This document shows positions 33,705 to 43,765 of a stretch of DNA of 64,000 bases, in pieces. The notes below the pieces were generated by a model. It was not told the DNA's origin. It ran no database searches and saw only the letters and a program-made list of their open reading frames with translations. Position 1 is the first letter of the stretch. The number at the start of each line of letters is the position of its first letter. Origin of the DNA: Chelonoidis abingdonii (Eukaryota; Chordata; Testudines; Testudinidae). Position numbers and translations under genes: made by a program. The stretch spans positions 144,256,602-144,320,601 of the forward strand of contig NC_133773.1 of assembly GCF_003597395.2 (NCBI RefSeq), read 5' to 3'.

Positions 33705-34051
33705 TAGGCCCCTATCAAATTCACAGTCCATTTTGCTCAATTTTACAGCCGGAGGGTTTTTAATTGATCAATTTCACTTTTTCATCTCAAACACCTGACA
33801 TTTCACAGTGTTGTAACCGTGGGGGTCTCAACCCAAAAGGGACCCAGAGGTGGGTCTGAGCTCCTACCCGCTCCGAGAGCGGCTGTGTAGGGGAAGGACA
33901 AGTCCTGTCCCTCGCCAGCCTGGCTGGGACTCCCAGCTAGCTGTCTACTAGCTCCTAGCACCCTGGGGAGATCAGATTTCCTGGGGAAGGGCTTATTTCA
34001 CGGTCCATGACACGTTTTTCACAGTCGGGCAGTGAAATTGGTAGGGACCTG
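33705..34051. mobile_element. Non-autonomous hAT element, perfect 8-bp TSD
   Basis: Terminal inverted repeats TAGGCCCCTATCAAATTCAC and (right end, reverse complemented) CAGGTCCCTACCAATTTCAC agree at 16 of 20. Identical 8-bp duplications ATCATTAG lie at 33697-33704 and 34052-34059. 347 bp, no coding capacity. Confidence 0.8.
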
Positions 34052-34059
34052 ATCATTAG

Positions 34060-35584
34060 TGTTTACACGAGAGCCATGTAACTCACACTAATATTTTGTG
34101 GTTCTCTGTCCCCCTCTAGAGGATACACCACATATAGCGGTTCTGAGTCTCCAGTGTCTGCAATTAACAGATCTGGTCTGTCAGCTCAAACTATAGCGGC
34201 TTGTAACATCTACCCCTAAGTGCCCCAGGTTTGATCCCCCCAGGCATCAGATACTTGAGAAAAGCAAAATTATTAATTTTCCTCATTATTAGTGTTGCAA
34301 GATCCTTTGGTAAAAGGTAAATCAACATTTGTAGTACTTGAATCCCAAGTGATATTCCCTACCCAAGAGTCAGCTGTACAAGGGGGCATATAACCAGGAA
34401 ATCCCCTGCAGTTTCTGCCAAGATCACAAGTCTGAAAGTCCATTTTCCTGCAGCAGAGAAGTCATTAGCCAAAGAACCGTGCAGGTCAGAGCCTGGCACA
34501 GAGCCACGGAATAGAGCCCGCTCAACAATTTTCTGTGGATTCTTTGGGTTTTGATGGAAAATGGAGGGTTTTTTTACTAAATGGACATTTTCAAAGAAAA
34601 AATATTCCATTTCTGTCTAACTTGTTCAGGCTTGTGGGGGGGGTGGTTAAATTATTTATTTTGCTAACAAAACTTGAGGGAATTTAAACATTTTCCATTT
34701 TTTGACACACAGAAACATTTTCTCTGTTTATTTTTTATTTTAAATCCTTGTCACTAATGTTTCTCATGGATGAAAACCCTGGTACCTGACCAGCCCCACA
34801 GTGCAAACTTCTCAGGATCTGTGGCAGCAGCGAGAGAGGCTGGGATCACTCCAGGGGTAGGGTGACTCCACCCTCTCCCCAGTGCATTCTGCACCTGGCT
34901 GGAAAGCGTCCGGGGGCTGCTGGTTATTTGTAGCCTATCCCGGCACCAGCGCTCAGCATTGGCAGCCGCAGGCCAGAGGGGGGAATAAAAAGAGAGAGAG
35001 AGAAACTCAGACCGCGATAGACAGCGCGCACAAGCAAAGTGTTCCTGGAGGTTGCAATCTCCAGCTTGATTTTTGGAAGCGCTGCCCATGCACCTCTGAA
35101 AGGGGCAGCTGCAAGTGCTCAGCACCTCTGAAAGTCAGACTGTTCGTATACAAGAAACACACTTTGCACTAACACCAGGAAGAGCAGAGCGGGGCAGGAT
35201 CTGTTAGCTCCCCCTGTCCCTATCCTGGCCAGGGCAGAATTGTCCCCTATTATGTGTTTGCTGCACTTGGGTTTCAAGCATCTCAGGTGATGAGTTCCCA
35301 TCTGCTCCCCCTCGAGGCACGACTCCACACCCCCCTGCGCGGAGGGCACTGCTGAGATTCACTCTAAATTCACCCCTTCTTCATTCCATGCCATTACTGC
35401 TCCAGTGGCTTCTGACGAGTGAGAATATCCCTTCTCTCCTTGGTGTTTGCCCCTGTCTGAGACATGGACACTATTCTCATATCACCACCCCTTTTGGCAT
35501 GGCTCAGCCAGTCCTTACAGATTCAGCTTTTCCAGGTTTGCCTCATCCCGACCCTCAGCCTCCTGGGATATTTTTATAGCTTGG
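34060..35584. other. Intronic sequence, no gene seen
   Basis: Mixed composition with a short (GA)n run near 34993. Open frames here have no recognisable domain. Confidence 0.45.
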
Positions 35585-35800
35585 CTGCGGGGGGATGATC
35601 TGGTGGTTAGCGCATTAGCCTGGTACTTTAAACACTGGCATTCGATTCCCCGTGCTGCTATAGGTGGCCTGGGGGACTTGTGCCAGTCAGTTGGTCTCTC
35701 TGTGACTCAGTTTCTCTAGGTGTACAATGGGGAGGGTAGCCTTTCCCTACTTCACAGGGGCAAGGGGTGAGAATAAATACACGAATGCCTGCTGAGATAC
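35585..35800 (+). repeat. MIR-type SINE
   Basis: tRNA-like head with box A GGTGGTTAGCGCATTAGCCTGG and box B GGCATTCGATTCCCC, then GGTCTCTCTGTGACTCAGTTT core and a GTACAATGGGGAGGG segment. Old, diverged copy; not a tRNA gene. Confidence 0.6.
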
Positions 35801-37734
35801 CCCAGTAACAGGCCGGGTCAGCCAGACAGCTCTGAACTCCCTCCACTCAGTCAGGATTTGTCTAAAGCCCTGATTCCAGGCCTGGCTGCTGCACGGCCCA
35901 AGATGGCACTGGCCCCTTCTTCCGCTGACTCATTTCATTGCAAACTCTTGACCAGTCTGCCACCCCATCGCAGCCCCAGGTATCCGTCAGTGTCACTGCT
36001 TATCAGATTCCCCCTGAGCCTCTCCTGTGGGGCCTGCTCCCCTGCCCGGGGACTGGCTGCACTTTTCCAGCTTGAATCTCCTGGTTGTTTTCTGCTGGAG
36101 TCCCTGGTCTCTGCAGGCCCCTTGGGTTTATTTCTCTGTCCTTGGCCGCAGCTTCTCCCAGTGCAGCCTCATCTGCACATTTTATCCAAGTGACATTACT
36201 TCCTTTTCCAGATCCTCAGTGAAGCTGGTACCTAAGGCCACACCTAACCCCCGTCGCTGCCCTGCACTAAGCGTCTTCCTCCAACTCCAGACACCGCTGG
36301 CTGCCCGGTCCTCTGCTCACCACCAATTCTCAAAGCCACAGGCCGAGGCTCGGACCGAGACCCTGCCTCTCTTAGAGGCTTTGCGTGGGTAGAATGGCAG
36401 CCGTGCAGTTAGGCCAGTACGGAAAGCAGGGTTTCCACTGTGCAGTTTGCTCCAGTCAATGGCTGGATGAAGCCACGCTGGTATGTGCCTCGCGTTATAT
36501 CAGCGCATCAGGCCACACGAGGGTCCTGAATCACCATTTCTCTAAAGCAGCCAGGGCTGAAGGCACTTTGCAGTCAGTTTCTCATGTCAGAGTTCAGGAG
36601 GCAAATGGAGTCGGTCGGAACATTGCAGGGGGTATCTGAATGGATGAGGAAAAACTCTGCCGTGACTCACGCAAAGCAGAGACGTGCACCCGGGTCTCCA
36701 CCCACCCCAGCCAGTCCTCTAACCACTAGGCCACTGCGTCCTGAATCAAACCCCTCTGCTCTTCTGTGAAATGGGGCTGTTTCGATGCAGGTCAGTTACC
36801 ACGAAAACGTTCAAAAGATTTTGTGTTTGCCCCAGTGTAGAATGACACTGCCCCTGAAATCCGCTGGGCTTGCCACGGCCATACATCCTATACCCAGGCC
36901 CCTTTTGCACCCCTCTGGCAAAGCCAGGGGCCCTTCCTAAAGTGGGCATCGGTGTCACTTCCCCCCACCTCCAGCCCTTTTGTATGAGGAGAGCTGTGCA
37001 AAGGGGCCTTAGTGGAAACAAGCAACCTTTAGCCGAAAGTGCAGCCTTGTGCCAGCAGCCGCGAAGTACAGCCTCTAACGGGGAGTCACAGGTTCCAACA
37101 GCAGAAAAGCCAGCATTTTTCGGTCCCAGGCAGAAAGCTCTGCATGGTGGAGCAGGCGTCGGTTCACAACACCAATCTCTGCAGGAGACACCTGCAGCCC
37201 CTGGCAAGAAGAGCTTCCTGAACATTAACTGAGGTGGGACGCTGTTAGTAAAACAAAGCTCATCTCCAAGTATCTGGATCCTTCCCTCCCTTCCTGAGAC
37301 CACAAACCTGCAGGCCATTGGGAAGTCAGCCCGCAAGGGCACAGCAGACATGCATTGCAGGTCTGTACAATATTGTACAGTCCATGATACGGTTCAACCC
37401 AAAGGATCCCAAGTGCTTTGCAAGCAAACTGCGCTACACCTCATATCCCCTGGATCACTTCTCCCATCACTGCTCAGATGTCCAGCCGCTGCTTAGCTGT
37501 AAGCTTTCATCTGCCACTGAAGTGCAGCTGTCTCTGGGGTGGAACACACGCCGTTACTATGCATCAGAAAGTGAAGAAAAGTCCTAGTGATGTTGCGGGG
37601 GGAAATTTGGGTACCAGAATATAGTTATCCAAAGTGTGTTGTGGTCAGGAAATCAAGACTTATGCTGCTACTCTTATGTAAGGTACCATAGGATCTGTAA
37701 TGATCACAAGTGGCCAGGATCTCTGCTTTGTGTC
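35801..37734. other. Intronic sequence with SINE scraps, no gene seen
   Basis: A minus-strand tRNA-like SINE head is visible at about 36665-36745 (GGGTCTCCACCCACC, CTAACCACTAGGCCACTGC on +), and a MIR tail-like GGATCCCAAGTGCTTTGCAA near 37400. No exon recognised. Confidence 0.45.
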
Positions 37735-37915
37735 TCCTCTAAGGAACTTAAATGGCCCCACTCCCGTAGGATGTGAACACCTCAGACCTTTAACTCCCAA
37801 GATCCCTAAGAGGAAGGGCAGTGTTAGAACTCCCATTGCACAGAGAGACTTAGGTCACACAGTGAGTCTGGAGCAGAACCAGGACTTGAACCCAGGCCGG
37901 CACTAACCACTGCCA
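37735..37915 (-). repeat. MIR-type SINE fragment
   Basis: On + reads CCCATTGCACAGAGAGACTT, AGGTCACACAGTGAGTCTGG, GGACTTGAACCCAGGCCGG (box B complement), CACTAACCACTGCC (box A complement): a minus-strand MIR head and core. Confidence 0.6.
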
Positions 37916-37958
37916 CATCCTCCCTCCCTCCCTCTGAGATAACAATGGCCCCTACATC

Positions 37959-38535
37959 TAGGGTGACCAGATGTCCCGATTTTGTAGGGACAGTCCCGAT
38001 TTTTGGGTCTTTTTCTTATATAGGCTTGTAGGGGGCTGTGAAAAACTGTGTCACAGCCTAGCTAGGGTATTTCCGCTTTCTCGGTGGCCTTGTGAAAAGC
38101 CCCTGCTTGTTAAGTGGCCGGTCATTGTAGGACACGGCATGCCAGTTATAACTTGCTTTTAACTGGTTGGAACCAGTTTGTACGGCCTTAGGCCAAAGGA
38201 CGAACATAGCCTGTGGGAAGTCCCTTCTTGCATATGTATAAGTTGCTTTGTATTATGTATATATAGCTGTATGCTCCCGGTCCCACCTTTAAACTCCAAC
38301 CCAGGCCAAGCTGAGCTTTGGTGCGGGGTTCCCCGCCTCCGTAACAGCAATGCCCAAAGTCCCCGTTGCGGGAGTGTCACGTTACCTTCATTAAAGCCAA
38401 TAACTCACGGTGTGTGTGGGCCTCGTTCTTGCAAAGCACTCAGGGTAGGCCCGTAGCCTCCCACAAACGTTACAAGGCTTCTATTACCCCCCACCCCCTG
38501 TCCCGATTTTTCACAGTTGCTGTCTGATCATCCTA
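37959..38535. mobile_element. hAT-like MITE split by a solo LTR
   Basis: Ends TAGGGTGACCAG and CTGATCATCCTA are inverted repeats (10 of 12), flanked by CCTACATC (37951-37958) and CCTACAGC (38536-38543), 7 of 8 identical. Without the inserted LTR (38027-38474) and its duplication the element is about 124 bp, with the internal repeated TGTCCCGATTTT/CAGTCCCGATTTTT stretches. Confidence 0.7.
38027..38474 (+). mobile_element. Solo LTR with 5-bp TSD
   Basis: 448 bp from TGTAGGGGGC to AACGTTACA, flanked by identical AGGCT at 38022-38026 and 38475-38479. Contains a TATATATAG TATA-like box about 240 bp in and an ATTAAA poly(A)-type signal near 38392, both on the + strand. Only one LTR remains, so the internal part was probably lost by LTR-LTR recombination. 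Confidence 0.8.
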
Positions 38536-39244
38536 CCTACAGCCTCATCTACAGCCTTCCCTGCAGAGCGCTCCCTCCTAGCGCTGCGCTCGGCACTGAC
38601 TTGGAGGGGAGAGAGCCTCCTGCTGAGCATCCACGCTGCTCTCTGCGGCACATCTGTGTCCCTTCGAGCACTCCCAACCGTGCACTGGCCTGGATTGTCC
38701 CTTCCCTGCTCAGCAGTAAGCTCTGAGGGGCTCCCTCCCAGGCTGGGGTGGCTGCAGGACACAGAAAGGGCTTCGGGAGGGTTTTGCGAGCTGGGAGCTC
38801 AGCCCTGGAGCCCCACTAACGATTGCTGAGTCCTGAGGCAAGCAGGAAAGCAGGGAAAATGTGTCCCAGACACCCGCCAGCTCCCCCCCCGTTCTAGGAG
38901 AACTAAAATAAATGTCCTGACTGAGGCACATTTCTCTTTGCAGGCAGACCGCTCCAAACGCCACAGCTGGGCCGTGGTTCAAGGCTGGGCTGCACAGCAG
39001 GCCTGTGTCACTCAGTGCTCAGAGAGAGAAATAACACAGCAGGACAGAGTCCAGCACAGGCTCTGCCAGGCAAATGAAACAGAGGGAGCTTCCTGAGTGA
39101 AGGGGAAGAGCAAGTCCCGTTCCTCCCCAGCAGCGCGAGGGAGATCAGACCCATTTCCACCTCCTGCAACCTCCTGCAGCTGCCAGAAGCTCTGGGGGTG
39201 CTGCCTTCAGAGCCCAGCTCTCCACACCCACAGCACCCTCCCTC
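38536..39244. other. Intronic sequence, no gene seen
   Basis: GC-moderate, no exon or repeat recognised with confidence. Confidence 0.4.
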
Positions 39245-39460
39245 CAAGGGGCTCAAAGCACTTTGCAAATGTTAGTCTGGTCTCCTAACCCTGTGTGGGG
39301 TGGGGGAACTCTCTCCCAATTCACAGAAGGGAAACTGAGGCACGGAGACAGTGGAATGACCTGCCTGTGGTCACAAAGTGAGTCACTTGCAGAGCTGAAA
39401 GATAAAAGCCAGGTCCCCATCTCTCATGCTTTAACCACTTGGCCATGCCTTCTATCTAAT
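39245..39460 (-). repeat. MIR-type SINE
   Basis: Minus-strand copy. On + reads GGGGCTCAAAGCACTTTGCA, CACAGAAGGGAAACTGAGGC, TGGTCACAAAGTGAGTCAC, then CATGCTTTAACCACTTGGCC (box A complement). Well preserved core. Confidence 0.7.
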
Positions 39461-39719
39461 CGCTCGCTCGCGCTCTCTCCCTTTGCAATCCTGCCAGGAA
39501 ATTTCCCATGTGTGCTTTGCTGTAGTGAGTCAAACTCACTAGGAGTGAAATTCAAACCCATGCTGGGGCCCTGTCCCCACTTAAGACCCTGGTGGAACCT
39601 ATCTGGTTGCAGGATCTGTGTGCAAAGTCAGTTTCCCCCCTCAGAATCGAGTGGATCAATTCCCAGGAGCAGAGACTTTTCACTGAGCCAAGGTGGGCAG
39701 TGCAGCGGCAGAGAGGGGG

Positions 39720-39759
39720 TTATAAATAGCGCGAAATGATCTGGAGGCTTTACCAGCTG
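39720..39759. promoter_or_regulatory. Candidate muscle element: MEF2-type site plus E-box
   Basis: TTATAAATAG at 39720-39729 fits the MEF2 consensus YTAWWWWTAR, and CAGCTG at 39754-39759 is an E-box of the kind bound by myogenic bHLH factors, 24 bp away. They lie about 1 kb downstream of the canonical DYSF exon 1 in the intron, in a stretch without recognised repeats. Such short motifs occur by chance, so this is a hypothesis based on spacing and gene context. Confidence 0.35.
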
Positions 39760-40067
39760 CTGTTTTCTTGCATCGTCATAGACTCGGTTCTCACGGAGAA
39801 GCTGTGACTGTGGGGCTATGCGGAGGCCTGACGACAAGGCTCAGGAACACATTGGGAATAGGTGGGCTGAGGCACAGGGCAAGTTGAATGCAACATGGGA
39901 AGACCTAGAACGATTTTAGACATGCAGGCCCCCTCAGTGCACTCAAGGGTTAAAAAAAGAGAGCTGCAGTAACTTGATCTGGAAACCACAGGCGCGTTTC
40001 TGCAGCCTGGAAAAATCCCCAGGATAGACCGTTAGCTCAAAGCCCAGGATTTTCACTCCCTGTTAGG

Positions 40068-40140
40068 GCATGATCCCACGAGGTGCTCAGTTCTCACTGA
40101 AGTCAACAGAAAAGCACTCAGCACCTCACAGGACTGGGCC
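40068..40140. repeat. Palindromic MITE-like repeat
   Basis: CACGAGGTGCTCAGTTCTC and, about 40 bp on, GCACTCAGCACCTCACAGGA form a loose inverted repeat around AAGTCAACAG. This resembles short palindromic repeats common in reptile genomes. Confidence 0.4.
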
Positions 40141-40767
40141 CTTGAAGCTTAGAGACACAATATGCTACAGCTAGAGAACAGAGTGAACCCCCATCTAAGC
40201 CACAGGTGCCCGGGAGAACCTCCATCAACTCCAATATGTATCCTTCACAGGACACAACCTTAATTCTTCCATCCCCAGAAACCTGCCTCCAGGTTCCGCT
40301 CTCAGACACACCCATGCCTCTGCTAACCTCCATGGATTTACTCCAGTGTAACAGCAAGACCTGGCCCCACGATTCTGCTCCCCTCTGTGCCCCAGAAAGA
40401 GCCTCTCTGGGCAATTCAGGCTGCTTTTCTGTGCCTCAATTTCCCATCTGTAAAACAGGGCAATGGCACCAGAGGGTTTTGGGTGCCTTCATTCATCAGT
40501 ATTTACAGAGGGCCTGGGGAGCCATGGATGGGCGGGGACCAAGAATGACCAAAAAGAAGAGGCGACATTATTCTTCTATCCAACAATAAAACTTTCCCCT
40601 TTGGTTTTAAGTGCTTGTTTCCTCCCAAGGGAAGCGGGAGGGGAAAGGTTCTGTGATATTCCTCAACTGGCAATGCCAGCTGCAGGCTGCAGAGTGCTCC
40701 TCCCTGCTTTGCCCGCTCAGTCCCTTCCATGGTGCCTTTCTCCCTCCTGCAAACTCAGGGCTCTTAC
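40141..40767 (-). other. DYSF: DYSF intron 1, 5' end
   Basis: From the GTAAGAG donor (40767-40761) inward. A short + strand MIR core scrap lies at about 40405-40470. Otherwise nothing recognised. Confidence 0.5.
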
Positions 40768-40855
40768 CTTCAAATACCACAGAACAGTAAGAGTCACTGA
40801 CGTCTGTATCCGGCGTCTGGACATTTTCAGCATGGAGAATGAAAACCCTGAGCAT
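40768..40855 (-). CDS. DYSF: DYSF canonical first coding exon
   Basis: Encodes the first 29 residues plus one base of dysferlin, the membrane-repair ferlin of muscle. It starts at ATG 40855-40853 ([12 protein letters not shown]), continues [16 protein letters not shown] and ends E plus the G of a split Gly codon, followed directly by a GTAAGA donor at 40767. This closely matches the known dysferlin N terminus (start of the C2A domain, with the Asp-rich loop TPDTD). The start has a purine at -3 (GGA before ATG). The phase is the same as the alternative exon at 4819-4912. Exon 2 and all later exons are outside the window to the left. The frame continuing past the donor to 40607 is intronic read-through. 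Confidence 0.95.
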
Positions 40856-40946
40856 TCCTTCAGCCAGGGATGGGCTTGCCTGCTTCCCTCCTGGATGGCT
40901 TATGTCCCTGCAGCCAGCCCTGTCTCCCTTCTGCTCCCGGCTGGCA

Positions 40947-40954
40947 CATTTATA
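40947..40954 (-). promoter_or_regulatory. DYSF: TATA-like box of the canonical DYSF promoter
   Basis: TATAAATG on the minus strand, about 92 bp upstream of the ATG, in the sequence GACAAGTATAAATGTGCC. This places a likely start site near 40915-40925 and a short 5' UTR. A CAAATG E-box-like motif lies further upstream at 40999-41004. No CpG island is apparent, in contrast to the alternative exon. Confidence 0.45.
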
Positions 40955-41168
40955 CTTGTCAGACAGACAGGGAAGCAGCTCTTAAAGGGGAAGAGATCCA
41001 TTTGAATTCAGAGTGAATAAAAAAAGATCCTCCTGGACAGAGGAGATGCTAATCGATCTGTTGTTTGGGGCAGGGACTGTGTCTGCCTTGGGGTGGTTAT
41101 TGGGGTTCCCAATTTTGGCTGGACACATTCCTGGAGGTTTCAGCCTATGGTATAATCTTTAATTAAAG

Positions 41169-41562
41169 CAGCAGCTCTCAACCTTTCCAGTCGACTGTCC
41201 CCCCTTTCAGGAGTCTGATTTGTCTTGCGTACCCCAAGTTTCACTCAATTAAAAACGACTTGCTTACAAAATCAGACATCAAAATACAAGTGTCACAGCC
41301 TGAAAAATTGCCGACTTTCTCATTTTTACCATCAGTTATAAAATAAACCAGTTGGAATGTACCTATTGGACTTACATGTCAGTGTATAGTAAGTACATAG
41401 AGCAGTATAAACAAGTCATTGCATGAAACTTTAGTTTGCCCTGACTTTTCTGGTGCTTTTGAGGTAGCCTGTTGTAAAACTAGGCAAATCTCTAGATGAG
41501 TTGATGTCCCCCCTGGAAGAGCTCTGCATATCCCCAGGGGTACCCCTGGTTGAGAATCACTG
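41169..41562. mobile_element. hAT (Charlie-type) non-autonomous element
   Basis: Inverted ends CAGCAGCTCTCAACC and (reverse complement of right end) CAGTGATTCTCAACC, like the CAGTGGTTCTCAA termini of hAT-Charlie elements. Flanking 8-bp duplications are AATTAAAG (41161-41168) and AATTGAAG (41563-41570), 7 of 8 identical. It is inserted in an older repeat whose TAATCTTTAATT motif appears on both sides. Confidence 0.8.
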
Positions 41563-41570
41563 AATTGAAG

Positions 41571-41939
41571 GTTAATCTTTAATTCCTGGAGGCTCCAGGA
41601 GAATCTTGGGAGGTTAGCAGCCCTAGTGTCTATTCTGCATTTAGCACCTGGGGCCTCTGGAAGTTATTACAACACGTGAGGTGTCTGGAAGTTATTGTAA
41701 TACAGCTAATCACTGATAGGAATATTCCCAACAGATCCATTGTCAGACATTTGGGGACTCGTGTTTTGAGCGATGCAATCTGCTGGTGATCCGATGGCAC
41801 ATGGTCCCAGGCCACTCCTTGACTCACAGCAATTCACTAACACTGCTCTGAACTCCTCCGGCGCTGGCTGGCTGAGGACCCCCAATGCTTTTTAATGTCC
41901 AGGAGAGTCTGACACCGCACACGATGTAGGTGAGGTTTT
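41571..41939. other. DYSF upstream flank, no gene seen
   Basis: Remainder of the repeat carrying the hAT insertion (TCCTGGAGGCTCCAGGAG) and unremarkable sequence. Confidence 0.4.
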
Positions 41940-42090
41940 TGCTACAGTCTCCACTTTGCAGCTAGAGAAACCGAGGCATGGAGCAGTGAAGGGATGTGCC
42001 TAAAGTGACCATGGTAGCACAGCCGGGAACAGAAGCCAGTTCCCCTGCCTCCGACTGTTCTGCTTTCTTCACAAGGTCACCCAGCTGGTT
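41940..42090 (-). repeat. MIR-type SINE fragment
   Basis: On + reads CTAGAGAAACCGAGGCATGG, then GGTAGCACAGCCGGGAACAG and CCTCCGACTGTTCTGCTT: a minus-strand MIR core and degraded head. Confidence 0.5.
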
Positions 42091-42369
42091 CAGGGGGGCT
42101 CTGTCTCCACCTTCAGCTGCCCAGTAGCAGGGTGTTTTTGGAGAAACCTCCCTGGATAGGAAACTCTTTCCCTCTGCTCCCCCACAGCCCAAATTTTCTG
42201 CCAGTGGGACCAATCTTGGGCCCCCTCCTGTCTTCAGAGCGGAGGACACTCAGCACCTGGCAGGACCGGGCCCATTCAAATCACATCCCTCTAGACAAGC
42301 ATTTGATAATGCATCACTGATGGAGAGGTTTCTCCCCTAGCTTAGGTACCTATATGTCCTCTGATGCCA

Positions 42370-42575
42370 CAGTACCTGAGTGCATCCGTCTTGAATAGAT
42401 TTATTCTCCCAACACTTCTGCCAGGTAGGGCTGGGCTATAACCTCCACTCGACAGATGGGAAACTGAGGCACAGAGAGACCAAGTAACTAGGCCAGCAGT
42501 TCAGTGGCAAAGCCAAGGACTGAACCCAAGAGCCTTGGGTCCCAAGCCAGTGCTCTGTCCGCTAGCTTCCCTCCC
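42370..42575 (-). repeat. MIR-type SINE
   Basis: Minus-strand copy: on + GATGGGAAACTGAGGCACAG, AGACCAAGTAACTAGGCCA, GGACTGAACCCAAGAGCC (box B complement) and AGTGCTCTGTCCGCTAG (box A complement). Confidence 0.7.
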
Positions 42576-42626
42576 CGTCCCTGGGCCCATCTCCCATGAG
42601 CACCATACCCCCATGTGACGCTTGCG

Positions 42627-43086
42627 CATGGGCGGTGGATGAATGAGCGGTTAGGGGATGCTAGCCCCCGGCTCCTCCCCTTCTGCCTGAGGCCCCACCC
42701 CTTCCCATCCACCCCCGCTGGAGCCCAGTGTACCCCTCCTTGCGGCCACCAGCTCCCTCGCGTACCCCCTGCCCTGGAGTGCTGGGCGAGTGGCTTGATC
42801 CCTGGGCCCCAGCCCCAGTGCGCCAGGTGGGTGTTGTGGCCGGAGTGCCCTTCACCCCAGCGCTGGGCAGCACGGTCCCAGTGCCCCCAACTCCAGCCCC
42901 AGAGTGCCAGGCGGGCGGTGCGACAAGCCTCAGACCCAGCTTGCCTGCCCCAGCCGCACTGCCCCGGCAGAGCAGGAAGGGAACTGGAAGCAGGCAGGAG
43001 AGGCCCTGGGCAGAGCGTGGGCAGGGCCACACCAGGCTGTTTGGGGAGGCACAGCCTCCCCCGTCCTGTGATACCCACCGCCCATG
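42627..43086. mobile_element. GC-rich hAT-like element with 12-bp perfect inverted ends
   Basis: Starts CATGGGCGGTGG and ends CCACCGCCCATG, a perfect 12-bp inverted repeat. Flanks CGCTTGCG (42619-42626) and CACGTGCG (43087-43094) match at 6 of 8, compatible with an aged hAT duplication. 460 bp. The long open frames across it on both strands (up to about 220 codons) reflect GC-rich composition and carry no known domain. Confidence 0.55.
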
Positions 43087-43334
43087 CACGTGCGTTAGCA
43101 TTTGGCACTGGGTGATGGGTGCATAAAAGCAAAATACCCCTGATACCCAGCGCATGCATAAGCCCTGAACTACACAGCTACAGCTGGAGCCCGAGGGCAG
43201 CGCCAGTCCCCTAGCACCCAGCCTGAGGGGAAAGTGACGCTGAGTTCCCGACCCAGCAGCCAGTTTAGAGCAAGACTACTTTGCCTGTCCATTCCACTTC
43301 CTGGGTCAGAGATAGAATAGATTTTAAGGCCAAA

Positions 43335-43765
43335 AGGGAATCATAGAATATCGGGGTTGGTAGGGACCTCAGGAGGTATCTAGTCCAACCCCCTCCTCAA
43401 AGCAGGGCCAATCTCCAACTAAATCATCCCAGCCAGGGCTTTGTCAAGCCGGGCCTTAAAAACCTCTAAGGACGGAGATTCCATCACCTCCCTAGGGAAC
43501 CCATTCCAGTGCTTCACCACCCTCCTAGTGAAATAGTGTTTCCTAATATCCAACCTAAACTCCTCACTGCAACTTGGACCTTGCTCTTGTTCTTGTCATC
43601 GGTATCCACTGAGAACAGCCGAGCTCCATCTCTTTGAACCCCTTTCAGGTAGTTGAAAGCAGCTATCAATCCCCCTCATTCTTCTCTCTGCAGACTAAAC
43701 AATCCCAGTTCCTCAGCCTCTCTCACAAGACATGTGCTCACGCCCCTAATCATTTTTATTGCCCA
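43335..43765 (-). mobile_element. CR1 LINE 3' end
   Basis: Minus-strand copy beginning on + with ATCATAGAATATCGGGGTTG, AGTCCAACCCCCTCCTCAAA, AAATCATCCCAGCCAGGGCT, CCTCTAAGGACGGAGATTCC and CCATTCCAGTGCTTCACCAC. The terminal ATTCTATGAT (minus strand) is the CR1 3' signature. Confidence 0.8.

Larger units (their letters stand above)
1..40767 (-). other. DYSF: DYSF intron 1 (part inside window)
   Basis: Everything left of the canonical first-exon donor at 40767 is inferred to be intron 1 of dysferlin. The alternative first exon lies inside it at 4819-4912. I looked for exon 2 (expected to begin with a Val-Lys-Lys-Arg-type stretch after the split Gly codon) in 1-4818 on the minus strand and did not find it, so the intron runs past the left edge. 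The interval is filled mainly with mobile elements and one giant minisatellite. Inference from the two exons; no transcript evidence is available here. Confidence 0.8.

Noticed and set aside
35585..35660. tRNA gene
   Set aside because: Box A and B are present, but there is no plausible cloverleaf, and a MIR core follows directly: a SINE head.
40607..40767. Continuation of the DYSF exon 1 frame past the donor
   Set aside because: Sequence after the GTAAGA donor no longer resembles dysferlin, and exon phase matches the known gene structure.
42488..43159. A 223-codon minus-strand frame and overlapping frames on both strands
   Set aside because: They span a GC-rich hAT-like element with perfect inverted ends; no domain, and frames are open on both strands at once, typical of composition.
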